Origin: Acanthaster planci
Taxonomy: Eukaryota; Echinodermata; Asteroidea; Valvatida; Acanthasteridae
DNA: 64,000 nucleotides
Reading direction: 5' to 3'
Assembly: GCF_001949145.1 (NCBI RefSeq)
Contig: NW_019091376.1
Location: 185,867-249,866 of the forward strand
Part shown: in pieces, positions 1 to 12,100 of the stretch
Layout: each line of letters opens with the position of its first letter
Position numbering within the stretch: the stretch's first letter is position 1
The notes under the pieces: model-generated
What the model saw: the letters and a program-made list of their open reading frames with translations, nothing else
The model's database searches: none
What the model was told of the DNA's origin: nothing
Position numbers and translations under genes: made by a program

Positions 1-1454
1 AGTCAGGCTCTAGCATTTGATTGAGAATACAACGTATGCAAACGGGAGAGAAGCCGGGGATGTACTGCAGTACAATGACCAGGTATTCCAAATATTTCAC
101 TGGTCATATCATGGAGCTATGAGCAGGTGGTTATTGCGTCGTCGACTTTTCCTTAGCGTTGGCAGGACATATTAATTTCAACTAAAGGTGGCATCACTTC
201 TCCTATAAAACTAAAGGCAGCACTATTTTTCAGTGTTATTATCATTTATATCTAGAATTTGAAAGCCAGAAGACTTGAAGAAAAAGTAAGTTACATGATC
301 ATCATTTATTTAGACTAGCCTACAGTACTACATGGCCTACAGTACATGTACTTGTACATCATGATGATATGGGCCTATTTCCGGTACCGGTCGTGCTGTT
401 TTAGCGTCACGGTCAGCATGGTCAACAAGCGTCAACACGCACAAATACATGTACATGTTGCGTCAACAAAGCGTCAACAACTTCAAAATACCCTCTAACA
501 TGTCTAAAGATTTAAAAGTGAATTTTCATAATTTAGAGACTCCTGTGACTAAAGGTCAGGCATGCCAAGTGTAATAAAAGAAACTGCAAATTTGTTTCCA
601 GATACCGGAAATGACATTTTTTTTGCAATGTATGCACAGATGTACTTCCAGAATCATAACATTTATACAAACCTTACAGATAGTAACGTAAATAGTCATA
701 TCTGACATGGTGCTACTTTGGTTTGTATGAAATTTGAATGCTGTTAGTCACACCGGTTTTTCCCCTACAATTTCATGAGGTCTCCTGGGATACAATTTTG
801 TAATGGGATGGGGGTTCATTTACATGTACATGTACATCATACCATTTAAAATGGTGAAATTTATGAGAATTTTCCTTATCCACACCCGTGTCCATGACTG
901 CCTGCATAGCTCACATGGTCATGTCAGTTGAAAGGTCATCATTGTCAGCAGTGTTGCAGCTTGACCAATTACAACGTGGCTCTCATCTCTTGCTATTGAG
1001 GGTCTTTTCACTCTCGAATGAAAGAAAATCTCTAACGGTTGAATGGCGTGCTGATGACGTTCACCAACTACAGCTTGTCTCTTATTTCATAGGTCACATG
1101 GACGGGACGTTTCATTGGACAACACATTATACATGTACATACTGAAAATAGTCCTCAGAGTAGTGGGAATGTGTTCTCTAGGAAAGGGTATGCACTGGCC
1201 TCAAAATGACCAAAAATATGTTTGTCGGAAAAAACAACAGCATTTTACCGAGGGCAAAGATGGGACTTTAATCGGGGGTATGTTTTTTTGTGGGGGGAGG
1301 ACTGAAATTTACCCCAAAATGCAGTAGCTCTGGACAATCGAGGCCACACCCCTTGTGATTTATTTTTTTATCGTTAGCTGGCCACGGTGAACTACTGTAC
1401 ATGTAACTGTGCACTCTCATGTTTGTGTACATGTACATGTACTGTTGCAAGTTT

Positions 1455-1537
1455 AGCAACAGTGTCTTAAAAGTTTGAAGAATTCAAATTACACGTATGT
1501 TCATGTGACTTTATGGAACTCAGTGTGCCAGATTTTG
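1455..1537. repeat. Solo arm of the 7573-7872 inverted-repeat family
   Basis: The words AGCAACAGTGTCT, GAATTCAAATT and AACTCAGTGT.CCAGATTTT occur here in the same order and spacing as in the reverse complement of the left arm at 7573-7675. This is one arm only, without a partner. Confidence 0.65.
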
Positions 1538-3639
1538 TTTTTGATTTACAGTAACTCGTAAAAGGTTTATTATTATGCTATAGACAACAGAGGGCGCCTT
1601 GCTGCAGATAGTTGGTAAGGGATGGTGCACTCAGGATCATTGATCATAAATGTTTTGACTTGTGTTGTTTCAATTTTATCTTAACCCATTGGTTTTATTG
1701 CAAGGTTTTACTTTCAGTAGACTTACATGCACACATAATGATGGCCCTCTGTTGGTTTATCACCCCTTTGTCTTAATGGTATTGTCTGCGCCACCACCCC
1801 AAAGCAGCATAACTGCCGATTTCAGAGCTTTTCTTAAAGGTGATTTTCATGAACTTACATGTATTTGGAAATTTTTAATCATCTAATCTTTTGTTATTTA
1901 TAAAATGCAAGAAGGTAATTTTGGTTCAATACTGCTTTTGTTGAGAATGTATGTAAGTTGTTGACTGTGTGTTGGTGCATAGAGGAAGGACACAGGAGTT
2001 GCAACTCAGGCACTTCAAAGTAATCAATGATGGTCGCCGCCGAGTCGGACAAATAATAGAAAACATTCCAAAAATGCCTGATCACTGCCTGCATCTTAGC
2101 CGGTCAAGCGGGGTCAGTAATATCCTGGCAATACTTGTAGTGTTTTACTTGCAATTAAATACAAATTATATTGATGTGACCAAGACATAGAGTGAGAAAA
2201 ATTCCTGACGTACATGTACTTTTGCCATCATAAATAAACTTTTAAAATTTTGATACACTCTTCCATTATCCATGCAAAGTTTGCAATTTTATTCTCCGTC
2301 CAATACATCAGTGTTCAAAGACTTGGTTCGAATTTGGCTAAGACTGGCCAAGAAAAATGTTCACTACCACTGGAAAGCTTAGGTCATCAGGAAAAAATGT
2401 GCTATTTTATCACCTGATCACTGGGAGTAATCGTGAAATCTCATAAAATATGCCTTTGTACAAATGCCGTAATAAAAATGATTCAAGCAAAACACAAAAT
2501 CTTGTAAACAACCGGGCTATTTATTCCCAAAATACATGTAACTCCAGGAGAAAGAGTTCATTAAGGGCAAGGACTGCACATGTAGATTTAGGGCACACAG
2601 CATATTGCAGGCAACTGCACAAGCATTAAATTTGATGTCATGAGATTATACCAAGCACCAACAAAGGCATGAATGTTCAATTTCCTATAGCTCAGTACAT
2701 GAAGTTTTAAGGATGCAGATTACCATCGACAAATTGCTGCAGCGATCATAGAGGGACTTCACATTAGCGCTGTCTGCGCATACATGTATCTGCATCGAAA
2801 CCGAAGCTCTCTGTGTTGAACTTCGTCGCGCGCGCCCGCAGAGTCGACACAGTACATGGAGTATCCGGTTCGTAAGTGTGACGCCACTTCAATTTAAACC
2901 ACGCCCACTGCACAAGATACACGACCATCGCATGTATGTTAGTTGCGGTCAATTGTCGTTATTTTTTCTTTTGATTTTACGTGTTGAGTCATCCTGAAAG
3001 ACTCGTCCACAAAAATCTGTACATGTACCAGGTATGCCAGAAAGTGGTAATTGGCCAGATGTTACAGCCCGGGCAGTTCAAACTCCTGTGTCCTTCATAG
3101 TGGCACTGTTTGTGTGGATGATGTGTTGACAGTGATTAGTACGATCGTCATTTAGTACGGTATGCTGGCAAATATGCATCCCTGTCAGCATCCTGTACAG
3201 TATACCAGTTCACAAGTATCCACTGCCCCAACATGAACAACATTATGATACATGTGCATGTACTGTACATGTACTTCCCTTATCATCATGGTCAGATTAT
3301 GCATGTGATAGCACACCAGGGTTGGGCTTGATTGATGGAACCGTGAGATCAATTGTACGATACATGTACATTGTATACATACATACATGTACCGTAGGTT
3401 CAGCTGTTCTGGCACTTTCCCCTTTCAAAATAAACTTCCACCTACTCTGTGAGTACACTGTATGGTTTTGTCATGAACTACAGGAAGTCCCACATTTTGT
3501 TTTGACATACATGTACATGTATTTGTATGCTTGTTGGAAGGGCCATAAAAATGCATTGTACATGGAGACTGCTTATTTATTACTCCCTTCCCCCTCCCCT
3601 TTACGGTGTCATACCAATGTACATGTACATGTATGTACG

Positions 3640-3705
3640 CTGTACTGGTATGTGATCAAGTTAACGCGTACATGTACGTGTTAACTTGATCACATACCGG
3701 TACAA
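3640..3705. repeat. Near-perfect palindrome, about 66 bp, no spacer
   Basis: The centre is the CATG at 3671-3674. Each arm of about 33 bases contains GTTAACTTGATCACATACC or its complement, with about two mismatches. The arms run into flanking GTACAT repeats. Confidence 0.85.
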
Positions 3706-4451
3706 TGTATACATGTAGGTACCGGTACCAATCAGCAGTATACATTGATTTCACATCCAGAAGTGATACTCCAATGAAGCCATTTACATGTATACCTGCA
3801 CACCTTATGGAAACATTCATCGATGATGAAACACAGCCAGATATGCACAGAATTAGTGTAATAAAATTATCCATCTTCTAGCCTTGGATCTCTGCCGGTT
3901 GCATTTCATCTGATTACTTGTGTACTTTAATGCACACAGGTTCATGTACATGTACTTCAGATTCTGGTATAAATGCTTCAAATCACATTAGTCCTACATG
4001 TGGGTGAAGGTTCCTGGAAGCAATTGGATTGAAATTCTGAATGCATGGCTGCCAGACTGCCAAACAAGATTTTGTGAGAATGTACTCAACGTTGTTATTG
4101 TGAGATTTAGCCAAGATATCAAAATCTTTAAGTTTCCATCTTGTTTCTTCAAAATTTAATTAATGGTACCATATTTAAAATGTGCACAGCCACATTTGTA
4201 CCTGTCTATTGTGAAAACGTGTCTTTTCTTGAGTTCATGGAAACGGCTGTGCATGTAAATCAGTTGGAATTTTCACATTAAATGCTTCTGTTGAAGACAC
4301 TTTACCGTAATTAACAATGAAGTACCCTTTGTTTGATGAAGCAATCAAACAGACGTGCACAGTGTGCACACACACGGCGATCAAGTTAACTTCTGCATCT
4401 GGCATGCAGAAGTCCTCCATGGTGCAGTTGTACATATAGGTTATACATGAC

Positions 4452-4528
4452 TACATGTACCTGTACATGTACATGTACCTGTACATGTATGTACATGTAT
4501 GTACATGTATGTACATGTACATGTACCA
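4452..4528. repeat. Imperfect GTACAT/ACATGT tandem array
   Basis: A run of GTACATGTAC, GTACCT and GTACATGTAT units over about 75 bases, the longest of many such tracts in the first 13 kb. Shorter tracts lie at 1427-1441, 3240-3275, 3618-3634, 4669-4702, 6557-6573, 8604-8621, 10261-10283 and 13112-13128. Confidence 0.85.
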
Positions 4529-5144
4529 GTCCCTGTCTCTGCTTCACTACATTTTTTTCATTTTGGCTTTGATTCTTATACCACTCCACCAATCATCTTG
4601 CCATTCTTGGTAGTACTAACGTGTACATGTACGATTGCTTGATGTTATAAGAATATTTGCAGTACTGTACGTGTACATGTACCGGTACATGTACATGTAT
4701 GTGTGGATGTGAATTGCCTTGTTGCAAAGTTATCTTGGAATGAGAAGAGTAATTTAGTTGAGTACATTAAATTAAAAAATTTAAGAACTTCCTGACTTTT
4801 TACAATGTACGTTCACAAAGTTATGTGGTTTTGATACATTTGGTATTTGGTTATACTGCTTGCCAAAAGAACCCTTCTTTTTATGTAGCGCCCTCCTGTG
4901 AAAGTAGTTGGTAAATGAGCATGTCCTCCCTTTTACATGTATTCACCGGTAACTTCCATAAATCCTCTGCACTGAGTGGACCCATGATCTTGTTTTCAGC
5001 TCCTGCTTGCTGAGGGATGCCATGAACTAAAAGGCCAGCCCCATTGAAAACAGTGCAAAAACAAAGTTCAGGGCTTGATAAGGCCATGTCCAAATTAACT
5101 GGCTGTGGCTAGCAATTACAAACAAGCATGACAAGTCTGTGGTA

Positions 5145-5215
5145 GTGGCTGTGGCTAGTTCCCATTGAGTCATGTGTAATTTCAAGCCGCAGCCAAGTGA
5201 TTCAGACACAGCTTC
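5145..5215. repeat. Fragment of the CCAAGTGATTC inverted-repeat family
   Basis: The stretch AATTTCAAGCCGCAGCCAAG followed by TGATTCAGACAC matches the right arm of the element at 13299-13424. A degenerate left arm (TGGCTGTGGCTAG) lies about 40 bases before it. Confidence 0.5.
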
Positions 5216-7572
5216 ACTTGCAAGCTGACATTACTGAATTTTCTCAAAGAAAACATAAATTATTGTCTTTACCCTGGTCTTTCCAGTGTTTGGTGGACTA
5301 GCCAATTAAATTTTTAATTATATACGCCAAACAAACTGACCCCTTGTAAAGTGATAATTCCCAAGCCTACTCACAGCCATTTTTTTGATTGGCATCGTTT
5401 TATCCCGGACACTGAGGATGGTTTTTCCATTCGTAATTTTATCAATTTTGCCCTCAAATGGGAGCCCCAAAACCCAGGGAGTTGATCCTGGCCCATATTT
5501 ACACAATCCCTAAGGTCTGAGGTCAATAAGCAATACCCTTGTTATTCCCCGGACTCGGCTGACCAGTTATGGAGATGGAGCTTTTTCCAGCATTGCACCT
5601 TGCTTGTAGAGCTCGCTCCCTGATTGTTTGCGACAAGAACATGACATCAAACATTTTCAGCAGCATCTCAAAACATTTTTTGACTCACTAGCTTTTTCAT
5701 CATGAACACAAAATTGAGTTTTTGTTTTCCACCTTAGACCAACGCCTTTGAATATTTTACAGATTAAGAGTGCCTTACACCCGATAAGTGCTTTGTTATT
5801 ATTGTAATCATTATCCCTCCAGTTCTGGCAAACAATTTCCCATTTCAAAAGAAACCGTAGGGCACTTTTTATGCTAATGAGCTCAGCAGACATTTTCACT
5901 CAAATTAGTGCACTTCACCCTGAAATTGAGCACTGAGCACAGTGTCAATATTTGCTGACACCTGCTGGTGTTGTTCCGTGTTACAGTTAAGGACTTTCCG
6001 ATCAAATTACAGGTATTAATGTTCAGTTTGGTAGCTCACATGTCTCAATCTGACCCTACTAATCCATCGACTCAACTCGAGTCACATCCTTAAAACGGCT
6101 TGATGGAGTCATTTGAGTGGCTAGTGATGGCTCTCTGTAACAGTTTGCTCATGATGGAACCTTCCTTATACTTTGCGTATGTGATTGCTGTCTTAAAATA
6201 AAAGTAAAAAAGAAGCAAACAAAAAATCAGGCATCTTTTTGCGCTTGTGACTCACTGTAATTACAATGTACACTGAATTGTATGCAATTTGATAGCACTG
6301 TTTTGCTCACGGCTTTGCAATTGTTCATTTGCATGATAATCTGGAAGGCTTTTAACTGCAACCCTTATTCCAATGGTAAAACAAGGACTTTGCAAATAAT
6401 CAGGCAATTTGGATGGAGAAAGCACACTTTTCAGGGACGCTGTTGACTCTGTCTGGTAGTACCCTTCAAGATCCTTCAAAATCTACTTAGAGGAAGTTTG
6501 GGCAATATTGAGAAAGCTTGAACCCAGCTATTTGCTGGCCATGCTGGATGGGCAACATGTACATGTACATGTAAATGCCCAGTGGAAGCGAATAGTACAA
6601 GGAATGTGCCACTGGTGGACACACCTTGCATTATGGAAGGTTCCTAAATAAAAAATGTCAAGGGAGTTTAAGTTTGAACAAAAAAGTTGTGTCCCCCCTT
6701 TAATTTGACTGCACTGTAATAAACAACCTCTACTGTATGTACATGTACATATACGTTTCAACTGCCCTTCAGCTGAGTACATACATATACATTGTAAGTA
6801 CTTTGTGCATCTATGTGGGCATGTATTTGTATTATGCAGGCAGGACATTTACATTGCTAGAAGCCTTGATTGCAGTGCTGGGTGCAGCTCTTCCTCCCCC
6901 GTTGTGCCGATTAAATTAACACGTCCGGGGTGCTCATTTCATCCGATTAGTATACGCCTTGCGGGGCAGCGTATCACACAAATTTGTGGCCTGAGTGCGG
7001 GACAGGAGAGTTGGGGAAGAGATCAAACGCTCTGTCTGTGTCTGTACAGAGCAAGGTGTGGGGCACATGCACAGTTTGTCAGTGGACTGCGGATGTCGTG
7101 TCGGCCCCCGTCTAGGGCTGTGTGCGTGCGGGGAATCTCTTCTGCAATCATCATGAGGAGGATTGTTTGGCATGGTCTGTGATTTCTGCCAGCGTGGCCG
7201 GTGACATGTACTTGTAGTTCTCTTCTCATTCTACAAACACATTGCGTGCAGGATGCAGTTGAGTACATTGATGGTTGCATGGATCAAGATGGTTGAATAT
7301 TTATTGCGTGTTCTGTTTGCATGGATCAAGATGTTGAATAGTCACTTTGTTTTCCTGCAGCACATTTTTTATAGGAGTTTCTATGTTGTTGTACCGAATA
7401 CCAATAGATTTTAATTTAGGGAGGATTTGAATGAAAAATTACAGAATGTCATGAACTTGTACCACAAATTGTGGGAAGTACATGTGCATACTAGTACATG
7501 TACAAATAAATACATGTACATGTGCTGTAGGCTTACATTTACATATACATTTGCGAGTTTAATGTGAATAAA

Positions 7573-7872
7573 ATCTGGTACACTGAGTTACGGGATTTCA
7601 CATAAATGTAGCAATTTGAATTCCCCAGGCTAAAGACACTGTTGCTGTACCTCGTGATTCGGGGCAAGCTTTTGCATAGCGACCACCATCTCTGGAATGG
7701 ACTGGCTCCTTTGTGCCTGTCTTATCCATTGAGAACAGTGTACTGTTGCAATCCGTCTCTTATGTAACTAAGCAAGAGCTTGCCCCGAATCACGAGGTAT
7801 AGCAACAGTATTTGTTGTATGGAGAATTCAAATTGTTATGTTCACGTGAATTTAAAGAACTCAGTATATCAG
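7573..7872. mobile_element. MITE-like element with about 100-bp inverted repeats
   Basis: Arms at about 7573-7675 and 7770-7872 are reverse complements, with a perfect 21-base match (7650-7670 with 7777-7797) and more matching outward (CAACAGT, GAATTC, ACTGAGT words). The spacer is about 95 bases. There is no coding capacity. A related solo arm is at 1455-1537, which supports a mobile family over a local palindrome. Confidence 0.75.
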
Positions 7873-8468
7873 CAGCTGATTTCACAAAACTTTACGCAAT
7901 GGTGTAACTCCACTTACACTACATGTACATGTTATTGCGTAAATTGCGCAACACATTAAGACCAATTTCATGAAAATTACAGACTGCATAAGTCCACGAC
8001 CTACGCAACAAACTTTGGCGTAACGTACGCAGTCATTTTAGGTGGCGTAAGTTGCGCCAAAATGAAGCGAAAACGAACAATTTGACTAGGTTGTCAGGTT
8101 GGGTTAAGCTTCATCATTGCTGAACTTAAAGGATTATACGAGAAATGGACAACTTTGTTCAAAAAGGTAACAATAAACTTGTTTGGCTGTGAGAAAACTG
8201 CAAAACTTTTTGTCCGGTTCAGACGAAGAAAAGAGGAAAACTATTCTGTTTGATGACTGCTATTATATTGGAAAAGAAAGCCATCGTAAAAGCCGTTTTT
8301 GTCCCCATCCAAGAACTTTAATATTATTAAAACGTGGTGCACGCACGCAACTTTTTGTGAAAATGAACGTAAGCATATTGCACAGCTACACATGTACATG
8401 TATGTCATAAACTTGTGGCGGAAGGTATGGTTCAAAGTTACACCACATTTCGTGAAATCGGCTGTTGA
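7870..8468. mobile_element. Possible TIR element of about 600 bp
   Basis: The left end (7870-7912) reads CAGCTGATTTCACAAAA...GGTGTAACT. The reverse complement of the right end (8431-8467) reads CAGCCGATTTCACGAAA...GGTGTAACT, with a short gap between. The interior repeats GCGTAA-type words. An open frame at 8183-8410 inside it resembles nothing I know. The target duplication is not clear. Confidence 0.5.
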
Positions 8469-8861
8469 TTCTATTCAAATTTAATTCACAAATATTTGGG
8501 TAGATGTAGTGATTACTGCAAAAATTTGTTTACATGTAAATGTATGTGAAGGAATGAACAGCACATGCATTGGTATACGTGCACACATGTACACTGTACA
8601 TACACTGTACATGTACATGTAGTACTGCCTTTACGTAATGCATACTAGCAGCTTTATGCTGTTGTGATTGAACATGGGTTCATGTGTACATTTCTTGTGA
8701 TGTTGTCCCCTAAGATCTAAAAGATGGATGTTTTTATTATATACGTTAAGTTTACGGTTTTGGATTTTCTCTTGTCCCTATGTTAACCCATTATGTACAT
8801 GTACATGTAGCTTTATGCAATCAGTCCAGTAACCCTCTTGTGCTGGTCTTTTCCTTTTCAG

Positions 8862-9150
8862 TCCACGACACAAAGTAGGCGCCACGTCCTCCATCCAATA
8901 CAAGATGTCCTACCACAAGCTGGCCGGCTCAGAGCCCGAGGAAGGGGAGGTCAACCTGACCCATGTCCAGGCCGAGGTCCCCCAGGACACCTACCAGAGG
9001 CTGGACTCTGACCAGCCAGCCGTGCCGGCTGCCATGGAGCTCTTTAAGGTAGAGGTGACCGACGCCAAAGCCAGGAACTTTGACGGCTTTGAGGACACCA
9101 ACAAGAGTCCTCTGCTTAAAGAGGATGGGGAGAAGACAGTCCCATATGAG
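8862..9150 (+). CDS. NDRG: NDRG exon 1 (first coding exon found)
   Basis: A pyrimidine-rich tract and AG end at 8861, so this exon is spliced to an upstream exon that I cannot identify. The ATG at 8905 (context CAAGATGT) opens 82 codons ending in ...VPYE before GTGGGC at 9151 (phase 0). The frame before this ATG is open back to the splice site, so a longer N-terminus coded in an upstream exon is possible. The peptide is rich in Glu, Asp and Pro and looks disordered. Confidence 0.85.
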
Positions 9151-12100
9151 GTGGGCATCATGAGAACAGTACTTAACAACTCAAGCCATGCAGAGTTTAC
9201 AGTTGTCCGTTGCCTCTGCTGCCATATTGTGTTTACAGTGGTCGCCGAATAAATTGCTCCAGTTCCGCATAAAAAGTGTTTTGTTAAAAAACATAGCTAA
9301 AACTTAAGCTACATGTATTCTGTGAGAACAGGAGAGGGCATTATTGGTCACGTTGCACCGTCGTATGAAATACATGTACATGTGTGCATACGTTACATAC
9401 GTATGTGGAGTATCCTTTTGAAGTGAACCGTTGATTTTTGTTCATTCTCGCCATGCTCTGTGAGACATACATGTATACAGATCATGTTTCACGTGCAATA
9501 GGTAATGGATTCATTTTGTGATTGTGGCTTCAAACTTGGCTTGTGCTCTCAAAATATGACAGTGCAGTCACATGTACCTGTGCACGTGTACGTACGCATG
9601 TGCTATGGAAGATGGATATTGTAGATGATAAAGGCAGGAAAAGGTTACTTAACGTGTACTCACACACTTTTACATGTACATGCCTTGCAAAATAATTAGT
9701 GGCTCAACACCTTCAAGTTCCATGTCTTGGACTTCAATTTTCCTGAAGTTGAAAATGTTAATTTCAATTAGCATTTTCAACTGCAAGAAAACTTGTGAAG
9801 TATTCACTGTTACATAGTCAGGCATGTCAAGGTTGAGGATGCAGGGGTTGAGGACACCGCTGAAATGTTACATACTGGTATTTGTGTCTTCTATCAACAG
9901 CTTGTTTATGTTCCAGACGACAATGGTATTATGCTGGTTGCCGTACAGGGTGACAAAACCAAGCCAGCTATTATCACATACCACGACATTGGGCTTAATC
10001 GTGAGTAGAACAAAATACCTGTGTATACATGTACATGTACCTGTAGGTGTTTGTCTCATTGTGACTTTCTGAAAGTCGGCATTTTTGCCTGAAGTTAAAG
10101 CCCAAAGTCATTTGAAAGATACCTGTACAAGGGTACGTACATGTATGTCTAAATCAGATGGATATTTCATGTACATGTACTTTATACATGTATACAATAT
10201 CGTATATCAATGTAATATATGCTGCAAAACAGCGGATTTGGGTGTTGGTTACATTTTTGCCAAATACATGTACATGTACATGTGCTGTAAGATCAAGATG
10301 TCCTAACTTCTAACAGGAGCTCTCACCCTGCTTTTAGCCCCAAATGGCTTCTGAAAAATACATGTAGGGCCCTGCTATACGGTGCCCTTGTCGGGGGGGC
10401 TGAGCTTTCCGAGGTTTAAATTTTAGTACATGTATGTACATGTACCTTCTGAAAGTGTCTCATGCAGAAGTCAATAAGACAAATGCATCCAGCACATTGA
10501 ATGAACAAAAATCTATTCATTATTGGGAATGAACTTGGTAGATTTTTGCCCTGAAATCCGTTTTGTGAAGTTTTTGTGGGTTTGGTTTCAGACGTGACAT
10601 GCTTTCAAGGATTCTTCAACTTCCCTGACATGACGCCCATCTTGAAGCAGTGCTGCGTCTATCACGTCAATGCGCCAGGCCAGGAACAAGGGGCGCATCA
10701 GCTGCCAGAGGGGTAGGTCCTGTTGTTTGGTCACTCTTTCTCATTGTCTTGCTCTGATCCTTTTAGTTTCTTACTTCATCTGCTTTTATTACCTTGAATT
10801 ATAAACAGCGAGTGCATCATACAGTTGAATACCTCGTTAAGAAAAAAAAAGCCCAACTCCACAATTTTGCATGTTTTGGCCTATCCGAGTTAATTGATTT
10901 CCTCTGCAACTACCTCAAAAAATATTAGGGTTTTTTTGTGAACTCATTTGGTTGATTCTTATCGATCTCACTCGCTGGATATCTCCTTTCTTTAAGGTGC
11001 TGTAGCCAACAGAGCTTGTCGTACACACGTATACGTGTCGTTATCAGTGTCAACCGACATGGCAGAAATAGACCCTTTTGTGGATAAATCTTTGGGGGAC
11101 GTGCACCCTATTGTGAAGTGCTCCTTTCGTCATGTTTGTGTTCTTGAATTATTGTAAATTACCCTCTGAGCTGAACACACATTATCCTGACTTCATGTTT
11201 TTATGAAGTATCCATACTTGTAATCCTCAGGTTGTAAATGTAAAGTGAGAATTCTAGAGAACAACAAGAAAGTGAAGAGCTAGGCACTACGTGCATGTAC
11301 AATTTAGGATGTACATAATTCGATAAGATGCGATTTGTGTCGCAGACAAAATATCAAGAGCAACATTCAACATTATGAGTGCGGCACAAGTTTCCACTGT
11401 CAGGCTCACTTTACAAATTCACACAAATGTAAACAGTCTGAGTTCACGTATGTCTGAGCCCCCCCCGGCATTATTGAATCTGTCTTCGACGTATTATTTG
11501 GCCGTCAGCAGAAGGATTGAAAATTAAATCACTGAGAGAAGGCAGAATGACGTGCATGGATCTGCAAGCTAATGTGCTGAGCCATTTAGGGGGGCTATGT
11601 GCATTCTTGCCAATACTTCATTCATTGGACAGTACTCGTACATGTAAAAAACCCAACGGGATGTAATTTTTTTCATTTTTTATCAAATAGCGGTTTTTCA
11701 GTCTGTCTGGCTGTAAATATCCCTGGAGGTTACAAAATCTCATTTCCTTAAAAACAAGGACTGAAAGTGCTTTGTTTGACTTCTCTGGAACTGATTGTGC
11801 CGTGCTCGAGCGGTGGACTGCACTCGTGAGAATTGTCATAATGCCCCCTCAGGAATGACTAGGGGTAGCAAATATCCAGTTCCTGGATGCTGGCTTTTGT
11901 CCCGCTTTTGGTCGTGAATACTCAGACAAGGCCTTGGGTGACAGGCATCCCACGAATAGTGCACAATGGAAGCGGGGAAACGGGAGACGAGGGTATTCAC
12001 AAGGAGCCATAAAGGTTGGCGAGCTCCGGGGGGTGGGGGGAAGATGTGCTCATCGACTTGGATCGGTTTCGTTTGAAATCGATACGAGAACAGACGATGT

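Larger units (their letters stand above)
1..8861. other. Upstream of NDRG: no supported gene, rich in ACATGT repeats
   Basis: Only short chance open frames occur here, many running through ACATGT repeats (hence strings of Tyr-Met and His-Val). It holds the inverted-repeat elements listed separately. Since NDRG exon 1 has a 3' splice site at its start, at least one 5' exon and the promoter should lie here or further upstream. The GC-richer stretch at about 6910-7200 is the only compositional candidate, and I see no decisive signal in it. Confidence 0.6.

Noticed and set aside
3185-3684. Open frames on both strands rich in Tyr, Met, His and Val
   Set aside because: They are translations of ACATGT repeats and lack any other coding sign.
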